NCBI RefSeq assembly: GCF_963924675.1
Contig: NC_089221.1
Location: 3,469,851 to 3,533,850, forward strand
Reading direction: 5' to 3'
Source: Phocoena phocoena
Lineage: Eukaryota; Chordata; Mammalia; Artiodactyla; Phocoenidae
Length of the DNA: 64,000 bases
Under the pieces are notes generated by a model. It saw nothing but the letters and a program-made list of their open reading frames with translations, had not been told where the DNA came from and made no database searches. The position numbers and the translations under genes are program-made. Of this stretch, positions 24,309-33,975 are shown piece after piece. The first letter of the stretch is position 1, and each line of letters opens with the position of its first letter.

Positions 24309-24385
24309 TGCTCACAAGATTATAAAACAGGTATTACTATCCCTATTTTCTTAAATAAGTAAATTGAGGACTAGAAACATGAAAA
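24309..24385 (-). mobile_element. Possible MIR remnant
   Basis: 'acaggtattactatccctat' and 'taagtaaattgaggactag' resemble the MIR segment that reads 'attattatccccattttacagatgaggaaactgagg'-like text on this strand. Short and diverged. Confidence 0.35.
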
Positions 24386-25307
24386 ATGAAATATTACAGG
24401 AGATATGAAACGAGACTGTATTTATTAATATATGATATAATCATGACAAAATATATCTTTAGTTAATTTTGCCAGACCCTCTCTAGTGAAATCTGGAAGT
24501 TCTTATATGCCACATTTTTTTAACCTATAATTCTGAAAACTTCTATTTGGAGGTTAATAAAGAAAAGGGTAAGGAATTGAAAATCCCTTCTGTCGTGTCC
24601 ATCACAATGCACCCCTGTATTTTGCGGGGGGAAGCAATTGAAGATGTATAAAAGGTGAAAGGGAAAAGGGGGGGGAAAGGATTTGGAGCACTGGCACAGT
24701 AGAATCCAATTTTGCATGGAGGATTGGAATGAAATCTTCCAAAATTATGAGCTTCCATATAACAGAGTGTGCTGTTATTAGCTTCTAGTCACTTCCATGT
24801 TTCTGTAATTCCACCTAAAATTCTTTCCTAGACAAAGTCCCCAAGTCAGTTCTATTTCTCTGCTTCCTCACACCCATGCCTCTGTCTCAACTGGGTGACC
24901 ACACCTCAAAACTACCTGGTCTGAATACGAAGTCACATTTTAAATCTGGTTTTCAGTTTATGGCTGAGCTTAAATGGACCTTGGTTGCCTATGAGTTTTT
25001 TCAACCATTTTCCCAACTGTTTAAGATCTAGAAATACTTGGCTTTCCCAACCCATTAAGGTCCCACATTTTTTTCACTCCATTTTCTCCCATTTGTCCTT
25101 GCAAGTTGGTCAGTAGTCACACAAACACATTGATTTCAAGCACTTCCTCCAGAACTGCTGACTCAGCTCGTGATTTGCTACTGTGTGATGTGGACCAGTG
25201 TCTTTCACCCTCAGATGGTGCTTATTCAAAGCTCACTGCCGAATTGCCAAGCCAAGGCCATGAATTACAAGTTTTTATTTCATTAGCACTCTACTTCAAG
25301 GTGCCAA
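24386..25307. other. Unique-looking noncoding DNA
   Basis: No gene or repeat recognised. A G-run, 'aaaaggggggggaaaggat', lies near 24666. Confidence 0.5.
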
Positions 25308-25760
25308 TGTCAGTATTAGTCAGGATAAGTAATGCTAGACTGCATAACAAATAAACCTCACAAATAAACCTCCATAACAAATAAACCATGACGGAGGTTT
25401 ATTTTTCACGGCACGGTTCGTTAGGGTTGATGTGGGTAGATGGGGAGAAGGGAATGCTCTCCTCCATACAGTCTTGTCGGGACCCAGTCTGACACCACCT
25501 GCAATGTCTTCCAAGATGTGGGTCACAATATTGCCTTAGGCATCAACATCAAAACAACAGTCAGGAGATGAGAGAAAAAAGACACGGAAAAGAGACATTC
25601 TCTCCAATCTCCTTGGACCAGAATTGACATGATGCTTATACTCACACTGGTATGAGCAAGTTGAATGGCCCCACTTAGACGCAAAGTAGCTGGGAGGTAA
25701 GTTTGAGTCTTGTGCTCAGGAAGAGGAAGAAGTTTGTTAAGCATCTCTCCAGCAGAGGTA
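25308..25760. mobile_element. Old LTR-like interspersed repeat, family not named
   Basis: Begins 'tgtcagtattagtcaggata' and carries 'gaggtttatttttcacgg', 'gacccagtctgacaccacct' and 'cggaaaagagacattctctc'. It shares its opening ('tcagtcaggata', 'taacaa...', 'tttatt') and general order with 42290-42720, so both are copies of one dispersed family, probably an LTR. A local triplication of an 'acaaataaacc' unit is at 25343-25387. I recognise the family as common in mammals but cannot name it safely. Confidence 0.5.
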
Positions 25761-25829
25761 TAACTACACTGGCCTAGGTCACCAACCATATTACTACAAT
25801 CGGATCCAAATGGTCTCTCTGCTTCTCTA

Positions 25830-26269
25830 AAATCCATTTTCCACAAAGCAACCAGAGTAATCTTTGCAAAAGGTGAATCATAACATGCCAATTCCCCACA
25901 CAAACCTACCCTAGCTACTTTTGTCACTCCAAGTGAAAGCCAAGACAGCACAGTGGCCTAGAGGTATTCCCTTGACATGACCCAACATTTCCCCACTAAC
26001 CCTGCTAACCATCCTCCTCTCTCTAATCCTCCCCCATGTGTAGGGACTGCTGGGTCAGCCCTCATCTCTGGGTCTTTGCACTCATTGTATCCTTTGCCTA
26101 GATATCTCTTTCTTAAGTCTAACCAAGGTTCATCACTCATTCTCTCCAGGACAATGTCATCAGAGAGAGGCCTCCCCTAACCACCCTACCCAAAACTGTA
26201 ACTGCCCTAAATTTGCACTCCCCTGCTTTCCTTATACTGTTTGATATTTGCCAAAATACTTCTCACCAC

Positions 26270-26341
<72 letters not shown>

Positions 26342-26480
26342 CGTTTTTATTTGTTTTTGTCTGTTTATTCCATGAGGACATAAGCCCCATGATACAAGTA
26401 TCTGGGTCTGTTTGGTTCATTGCTAGAAGAGGGACTGGAGTTAGAAAAGAATGAATGAAACAATAAGTGAATAAGTGAAT
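25830..26480 (+). mobile_element. L2 (LINE-2) 3' end, plus strand
   Basis: Shows the L2 terminal order: 'gtaatctttgcaaaaggtga', 'catgccaattccccac', 'gggtctttgcactcattgta' and 'agagaggcctcccctaacca'. Then, after an inserted (TA)n, 'tgaggacataagccccatga' and a terminal series of AATGAA/AAGTGAAT units (26450-26482). This is a mammal-wide fossil, long inactive. Confidence 0.8.
26271..26341. repeat. (TA)n microsatellite inside the L2
   Basis: About 70 bases of TA with two single-base interruptions (TGTA, TACA). It expanded within the L2 sequence, where the family has no such run. Confidence 0.95.
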
Positions 26481-28604
26481 GAACTTCAGGGTAAATTAAA
26501 TATTGTTTACTCACAGTCCAGCTGACATTAAGGTCCAGCTGAAATCAAATACTGTAATCAAAAATTCTGAAGTTTAGCTGGGCCTAACCTCAAGGGCCCC
26601 TGTATCCCCAGAGCCCCAGAAAGAAACTGAAGACCCACTCAAAATGAGATAATTTGAGAGGATTTAATTAAAGGTTATTTCTAATGGTATAAGTAGATTT
26701 CAGGGAATCACAGAGATGATGCAGTTTCCAAAGCTGAGAACAGATGGTGTTGCTTCCCATCTGCAAGGGTTACAGAACCAATGGAAGGCAGGTAATAGAA
26801 ATCAGATAAAGGATGGCGTGTAATGGGCCAGCTCTCTGGATCTATGTCCCTCACTTCAGAACACATCTAGCCATGGAAACACATGGAAGAATACTCCAGC
26901 CTTGCTCTGCGACTTCCTTCCACGTCTCTGTTGGTTGACCCTCTAGCTCATCATCTTGGATGAACTCATGGGAAGCTACAGGGAAGGGAACTCACGGATG
27001 CAGTTCAAACCGCTCAGCTTGTCTGGAAACAGGGCAAGCTAGTGTGGTGTGGAGAGCAGTGGGGTAAATAAAGAGAAGATTCACAGCACAGTCACATGCT
27101 TGTTTGTGCTTGGATGTATCAAGGCCATGTGACATTGGGATGGGGGAAGGTTTAAAATTAAGAAAGTGTTGAGAGAAAGAGGCACCTTGGAAGAGCAGTA
27201 CTGAATTTACCACTTGCTGTAAGAACTTTGTACATCTCAAGAGAGAGAACTGCAAAAGCCAAGGGGAGTGGGACAGAGAGGAAACTATAAAAGAAGAACA
27301 TTTCTAGAGGTCCTCAACAAGGCTGAGAAGAACAGAAACTCTTCTCCAATCCTGAACTTGACAGCTGCAATGCCTCTAGTCCTGCAGGAGTATAAACTTG
27401 CTGGGCATTTGATGGCCTTTGGATCAAAATGAACAAGCTTAGAATCTCTTACTTATTGGTGTTTATTAATGTCCTTGAATTACATAGAGGAGTCTCATTT
27501 GTATTACAGACAAAGTTAAAACTTCCTTCAGGAGTTTTCCAGAGAAGGATGCACTATGGCCAGCCCTGACCAACACATACATTATAGTCAGCACGGCTAA
27601 AGCCCCACCTGGCAATAGCAAAGGACAAGCAGGACCCTTTCCTGAATGATGTTGTTAGAAGGAGAAGTTAGATATTTCAGGCACAAGTCCAAGGTCAGAC
27701 TGATTCAAGCTGGTCGATTATTGTAATTATATAGTTAAAAAGCCTCACACAAGAACTCACAAATACATATGAACAAACTGATGAATACTCTGGGCCCTTG
27801 AAAGCAGAAGTTTGGCTTTATCTTCTGAATTTCTGTGAACATGGAAGGAGAGCCACCTCGCAAATATCTCTGAAAAACCAATGGCAACACATATGAAGAC
27901 ACATTTGAGAGGGAGGTTGCCTGTCTGGATATTTACACATGCAGAGGTGACAAGCTTGCCTTCCTCACAAAAAAACAGACATTCGCAAATTGCAAAAACT
28001 TAGAAATACAGCAATACTGCTATTGGTAATGATACTTTTCTCAGAATGTCTACATCTTTAAAAAAAACAAATTTTTATAGAAGGAGACAATTAGCAAAGT
28101 CAGACAAGGAAGAAATGATGTGTCTAAGGGAAACTATGGAAACACAATTCCATATTCAACACAAGCCCTTTCAAGTGTCTCTATGCTTGACGTTAGTGCC
28201 AAGGTCTACAGCATGCAAATTCTTAACATTAAAATACTGCACACGTCTAATTTCCCATGACACGTACTCTTTTTGTGTGTACTAGAAGCTGTCAGCTGCT
28301 GTAACAAGCCAGCCGGTTACCAGCTTTGGGGGAAGGAGCCTTTTAAACTTTCTCATACTGCTTGCATTTGTATTTCAGAAATAAACACTAGGACAAGAAC
28401 CAGGTCATAACTTTGTTTATTTTCTCACATCCCTCACATCACTACCTTGTTTTGGTTTGGTTTTTATTCACTATGTTTAGTATATGTATTATGTTCATAA
28501 TCCTCATTATATTGAGATGAACCACATTACTAAATGTCTGTATATAAATAGTCAGTTAAAATTTCCAGGCATTTTGATATAGGTTAATACAGTGTAAGGA
28601 TAGC
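26481..28604. other. Unique-looking noncoding DNA, 2.1 kb
   Basis: No coding exon, RNA gene or named repeat recognised. The 26560-26990 part might hide a decayed LTR (for example 'gagaggatttaattaaaggt'), but this is not strong enough to call. Confidence 0.45.
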
Positions 28605-28619
28605 AGGGAAATTATTTCC

Positions 28620-29303
28620 CTCATTTTATTTTTTTAAATTTATTTTTCACCACGATTCTCTTTTTTTTTTTTAATTGAAATATAGTTGATTTACAATGTG
28701 ATTGTTTCAGGTATACAGCAGAGTGATTCAGTTATATATATATATGTGTAAATACATATATGTATATATATATATACATATATATGTGTATATATAATTA
28801 TATATACACATATATATATAATTATATATGTACATAAAATTTTTTTTAAGATTCTTCTTCCTTATAGGGTATTCCAAAATATTTAGTATAGTTCCCTGTG
28901 CTATACAGGAGGTCCTTGTTGGTTATCTATTTTATATATAGTAGAGTGTATGTGTTAATCCCAAACTCCTAATTTATCTCCCCCCGCTTTAGCCTTTGGT
29001 AAACATAAGTTTGTTTTCTTTGTCTGTGGGTATGTTTCTGTTTTGTATAAAAGTTCATTTGGATCTCTTTTTTTTTAGATTAGATATAAGTGATATCATA
29101 GGATGTTTGTATTTCTCTGTCTGGCTTACTTCACTTAGTATAATAAACTCTAGTTCCATCCATGCTGCTGCAAAAGTTATTATTTCATTCTTTTTCATGG
29201 CTGCGTAGTATTCCATGGTATATATTTATCACTCCTTTATCCATTCATCTGTTGATGGACATTTATGTTGCTTCCATGTCTTGGTGACTGTAAAAAGGAT
29301 GGG
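28620..29303 (-). mobile_element. 5'-truncated L1, 3'UTR and ORF2 end, minus strand
   Basis: Reverse complement of L1 3' sequence: T-run 28661-28672, 'tatagttgatttacaatgtg', 'cagcagagtgattcagttat', 'agttccctgtgctatacagg' and 'ggctgcgtagtattccatgg', ending near 'gttgcttccatgtcttggtg'. A 15-base duplication, 'agggaaattatttcc', lies at 28605-28619 and 29304-29318. Similarity between the flanks extends somewhat beyond it. An AT-rich expansion (28733-28838) lies inside the 3'UTR. Confidence 0.88.
28733..28838. repeat. AT-rich tract with internal palindromes
   Basis: Mixed TATA/TGTATA/TACATA units, including mirrored 'tatataattatata' and 'tatacacatatata' stretches that could fold as cruciforms. 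Expanded from the T/A-rich L1 3'UTR. Confidence 0.85.
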
Positions 29304-29372
29304 AGGGAAATTATTTCCACCATTTAAGAAGATGATGAATCTAAAGCTGTAAAATTTTAGTTGTTTTTTTCT

Positions 29373-29617
29373 TTTCTTTCTTTTTTTTTTAACACCTTTA
29401 TTGGAGTATAATTGCTTTACAATAGTGTGTTAGTTTCTGTTGTATAACAAAGTGAATCAGTTATATGTATACATTCATTCATATCCTCTCCCTCTTGAGC
29501 CTCCCTCCCACCCTCCCTATCCCACCCCTCTAGGTGGTCACAAAACATCGAGCTGATCTCCTTATGCTATGTGGCTGCTTCCCAATAGCTATAGCTATTT
29601 TACATTCGGTAGTGTAG
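29373..29617 (-). mobile_element. 5'-truncated L1, 3'UTR only, minus strand
   Basis: After a T-rich start: 'aacacctttattggagtata', 'attgctttacaatagtgtgt', 'agtttctgttgtataacaaa' and 'cctatcccacccctctagg', ending 'ctattttacattcggtagtg'. A 14-base duplication, 'agttgtttttttct', lies at 29359-29372 and 29618-29631. Same subfamily as the next insertion 50 bases to the right. Confidence 0.9.
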
Positions 29618-30040
29618 AGTTGTTTTTTTCTAAACTGGTATAGCTGAGAAGTGAAAATCTAAAGATTCAAATTTGTTTTTTTAACACCTTTATTGGAGTA
29701 TAATTGTTTTACAATGGTGTGTTAGTTTCTGCTTTATAACAAAGTAAATCACCTATACATATACATGTATCCCCATATATCCTCCTTCTTGCATCTCCCT
29801 CCCACCCTCCCTATCCCACCCTTCTAGGTGGTCACAAAGCACAGAACTGATCTCCCTGTGCTATGCAGCTGCTTCCTGCTAGCTATCTATTTTACATTTG
29901 GTAGTGCACATATGTCCATGACACTCTCACTTCTTTCCAGCTTACCCTTCCCATTCCCCATGTCCTCAAGTCCATTCTCTACTTCTGCATCTTTATTCCT
30001 GTCCTGACCCTAGTTTCTTCAGAACCTTTTTTTTTTTTTC

Positions 30041-32740
30041 TTAGATTCCATATATATGTGTTAGCATATGGTATTTGTTTTTCTCTTTCTAACTTACTTC
30101 ACTCTGTATGACAGACTCCAGGTCCATCTACCTCACTACAAATAACTCAATTTTGTTTCTTTTTTTTTGTGGTATGTGGTCCTCTCACTGTTGTGGCCTA
30201 TCCCATTGCAGAGCACAGGCTCAGGACGTGCAGGCTCAGTGACCATGGCTCATGGGCCTAGCTGCTCCATGGCATGTGGGATCTTCCTGGACCGGGGAAC
30301 GAACCCGTGTCCTCTGCATCGGCAGGCAGACTCTCAACAACTGTGCCACCAGGGAAGCCCAATTTTGTTTCTTTTTATGGCTGCATAATACTCCATGGTG
30401 TATCTGGGCCACATTTTCTTTATCCATTCATCTGTTGCTGGACACTGAGGTTGCTTCCACATCCTGGCTATTGTAAATAGAGCTGAAATGAAAATTGTGG
30501 TACATGAATCTTTTTGAGTTATGGTTTTCTCAGGGTATATGCTCAGAAGTGGAATTTCTGGGTCATGCGGTGGTTCTATTTTTAGCTTTTTAAGGAACCT
30601 GCATACTGTTCTCCATAGTGACTGTATCAATTTACATTCCCACCAATAGTGCAAGAGGGTTCCCTTTTCTCCACACCCTCTCCAGCATTTATTTTTTGTA
30701 GATTTTTTGATGATGGCCATTCTGACTGGTGTGAGGTGATACCTCACTGTAGTTTTGATTTGCATTTCTCTAATGATTAGTGATGTTGAGCATCCTTTCA
30801 TGTGTTTGTTGGCAATCTGTATATTTTCTTTGGAGAAATGCTTATTTAGGCCTTCTGCCCATTTTCAGATTGGGTTCTTTGTTTTTTTGATATGGAGCTG
30901 CATGAGCTGCTTGTAAATTTTGGAGATTAATCCTTTGTCAGTTGCTTCATTTGCAAATATTTTCTCCCATTCTGAGGGTTGTCTTTTCCTCTTGTTTATG
31001 GTTTCCTTTGCTGTGCAAAAGCTTTTAAGTTTCATTAGATCCCATTTGTTTGTTTTTATTTCCATTTCTCTAGGAGGTGGGTCAAAAGGATCTTGCTGTG
31101 ATTTATATCATAGAGTGTTCTGCATATGTTTTCCTCTAAGAGTTTTATAGTGTCTCCCCTTACATTTAGGTCTTTAATCCATTTAGAGTTTATTTTTGTG
31201 TATGGTGTCAGGGAGTGTTCTAATTTCATTCTTTCACATGTAGCTGTCCAGTTTTCCCAGCACCACTTATTGAAAAGGCTGTCTTTTCTCCACTGTATAT
31301 TCTTTCTTGCTTTGTCAAAGATAAGGTGATCATATGTGTGTGGGTTTATCTTTGGGCTTTCTATCCTATTCCATTGATCTATATTTCTGTTTTTTTGCCA
31401 GTACCATACTGTCTTGATTACTGTAGATTTGTAGTATAGTCTGAAATCAGGGAGCCTGATTCTTCCAGCTCTGTTTTTCTTTCTCAAGATTGCTTTGGCT
31501 ATTCAGAGTCTTTTGTGTTTTCATACAAATTGTGAAACTTTTCATTCTAGTTCTGTGACAAATGCTTTTGGTAGTTTGATAAGGATTGCACTGAGTCTGT
31601 AGATTGCTTTGGGTAGTATAGTCATTTTCACAATGTTGATTCTTCCAATTCAAGAACACGGTATATCTCCCTATCTGTTTATATCATATTTAATTTATTT
31701 CATCAGTGTCTTATTGTTTTCTGCATACAAGTCTTTTGTCACTTTAGGTAGGTTTATTCCTGAGTATTTTATTCTTTTGTTTGAAAGGTAAATGGAAGTG
31801 TTACCTTAATTTCTCTTTCATATTTTTGATCATTAGTATATAGGAATGCAAGAGATTTCTGTGCATTAATTTTGTATCCTGTTACCTTACCAAATTAATT
31901 GATTAGATCTAGTAGTTTTCTGGTAAAATCTTTAGGGTTCTCTATGTATAGTATCACGTCATCTGCAAACAGTGACAGCTTTACTTCTTTTCTGATTTGG
32001 ATTCTTTTTATTTCTTTCTCTTCTCTGATTGCTGTGGTTAAAACTTCCAAAACTATGTTGAATAATAGTGGTGAGAGTGAGCAACCTTGTCTTGTTCCTG
32101 ATCTTAGAGGAAATGATTTTTGTTTTTCACCATTGAGAATGATGTTGGCTGTGGTTTTGTTATATATGGCCTTTATTATGTTGAGGTAAGTTCCCTTTAT
32201 GCCAACATTCTGGAGAGTTTTTACCATAAATGGGTGTTAACTTTTGTCACGTGCTTTTTCTGCATCTATTGAGATGATCATATCGTTTTTCTCCCTCAAT
32301 GTATTAATATGGTGTATCACATTGATTGATTTGCATATATTGAAGAATCATTGCATTCCTGGGATAAACCTCACTTGATCATGATGTCTGAATCTTTTAG
32401 TGTGCTGTTGGATTCTGTTTGTTAGTATTTTGTTGAGGATTTCTGCATCTATGTTCACCAGATATTGGCCTGCAGTTTTCTTTTTTGTGACATGTTTGTC
32501 TGGGTTGGGTATCAGGGTAGTGGCCTCATAGAATTAGTTGGGGAGTGTTCATCTCTCTGTTATACTTTGGAAGTGTTTGAGAAGGATGAGTGTTAGCTCT
32601 TCTCTAAATGTTTGATAGAATTATCCTGTGAAGCCATCTGGTCCTGGGTTTTTGTTTGTTGGAAGATTTTTAATCACAGTCTCAATTTCAGTGCTTGTGA
32701 TTGTTCTGTTTATATTTTCTATTTCTTCATGGAGTAGCAA
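30041..32740 (-). pseudogene. L1 ORF2 pseudogene, reverse transcriptase and C-terminal part
   Basis: Minus-strand ORF2 from the reverse-transcriptase N-terminal side to the stop (complement of 30041-30043). The catalytic FADD motif is intact ('[14 protein letters not shown]', Phe-Asp-Asp codons within 31958-31969), unlike the copy at 18032. Further on are '[20 protein letters not shown]', '[20 protein letters not shown]' and the C-terminal block, which is split by a SINE. Several stops and frameshifts break the frame. The longest pieces are 143 and 155 codons, the latter entering SINE sequence. Confidence 0.9.
30165..30360 (-). mobile_element. CHR-type SINE inserted in the L1, minus strand
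   Basis: T-run, then the reverse complement of the short CHR form, ending 'ctgtgccaccagggaagccc'. A perfect 16-base duplication, 'aattttgtttcttttt', lies at 30149-30164 and 30361-30376. It is younger than the L1 that hosts it. Confidence 0.96.
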
Positions 32741-32742
32741 TC

Positions 32743-33833
32743 CTCATCAGACAAAATAGATTTTAAAATAAAGATTATAGCAAAAAAATAGATTTTAAAA
32801 TACAGAATAAAGAAGTACACTACATAATGATCAAGGGATCAATCCAAGAAGAAGTTATAATTATAAATATTTATGCACCCAACATAAGAGCACCTCAGTA
32901 CATAAGACAAATGTTAATAGCCACGAAAGGGGAAATCAACAGTGACACAATCATAGTAGGGGACTTTAACACCTCATTTTCACCAATGGACTGATCATCC
33001 AAAATGAAAATAAATAAGGAAACACAAGCTTTAAATGATACATTAAACAATATGGACTTAATTGATATTTATAAGATATTCCATCCAAAACATTAGATTA
33101 CACTTTCTTCTCAAGTGCTCATGGAACATTCTCCAGGATAGATCACATCTTGGGTCACAAATCAAGCCTTGGCTAATTTAAGAAAATTGAAATCTTATCA
33201 AGTATCTTTTCCAACCACAACACTATGAGACTAGATATCAATTACAGGAAAAAAATCTGTAAAAATTACAAACACATGGAAGCTAAGCAATACACTACTA
33301 AATAAGCAAGAGATCACTGAAGAAATCAAAGAGGAAATCAAAAACTACCTTTAAACAAATGACAATGGAAACACAACAACCCAAAACCTATGGGATGCAG
33401 CAAAAGCAGTTCTAAGAGGGAAGTTTATAGCAATGCAATACTATCTCAAGAAACATCTCAAATAAACAACCTAACCTTACACCTAAAGCAGTTAGAGAAA
33501 TAGGAACAAGAACAAAAAAAAAACCAGAGTTAGCAGAAGGAAAGAACTCATAAAGATCAGATCAGAAGTAAATGAAAAAGAAATTAAGGAAACAATAACA
33601 AAGATCAATTAAACCAAAAGTTGATTCTTTGAGAAGATAAACAAATTTTATAAACCATTAGCTAGACTCATCAAGAAAAAAGGGAGAAGACTCAAATCAA
33701 TAGAATTAGATATGAAAAAGGAGATGTAACAACTGACACTGCAGAAAGACAAAGGATCATCAGAGGTTACTACAAGCAGCTATATGACAATAAAATGGAC
33801 AATCTGGAAGTAATGGACAAATTCTTAGAAGAA
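32743..33833 (+). pseudogene. L1 ORF2 endonuclease-side part, inverted segment of the twin-primed L1
   Basis: Plus-strand L1 from the middle of the endonuclease ('aaaatagattttaaaataaa', comparable to 18270) to just before the reverse transcriptase ('atggacaaattcttagaag', comparable to 19340). The endonuclease metal-binding GDFN motif is intact here (32959-32970), and 'catcttgggtcacaaatcaa' follows. The short 32762-32802 stretch repeats 'atagattttaaaata', a local duplication near the inversion joint. Frameshifts and stops leave no long frame. Confidence 0.9.
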
Positions 33834-33892
33834 ATTCAAATTTTGAAGCCCCCAAAGGCCTTGAAATTTCCAATAGTTTATGCTGTTCATTT

Positions 33893-33972
33893 CTCTTTCT
33901 CTTCTCCTGCTCCTCCTCCTCTTCCTCCTCCTGTTCCTGTTTCTTCTTCCTGCTCTTATTATTATTATCTTT
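33893..33972. repeat. Pyrimidine-rich (CTT/CTC/CCT) tract
   Basis: About 80 bases with C/T only except a few G/A, e.g. 'ctcctcctcttcctcctcct', ending in (TTA)n. It lies 50 bases beyond the right duplication of the twin-primed L1. Confidence 0.88.
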
Positions 33973-33975
33973 CAT

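Larger units (their letters stand above)
29675..32740 (-). mobile_element. L1, sense 3' part of a 5'-inverted (twin-primed) copy
   Basis: Begins with a T-run (A-tail of the minus-strand copy) and reads back through the 3'UTR (29683-30040) and ORF2 (30041-32740). At 32741-32743 the orientation flips, and the element continues as plus-strand L1 to 33833. The duplication 'attcaaattt' lies at 29665-29674 and 33834-33843, so both parts are one insertion. A CHR SINE later landed at 30165-30360. Confidence 0.92.
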
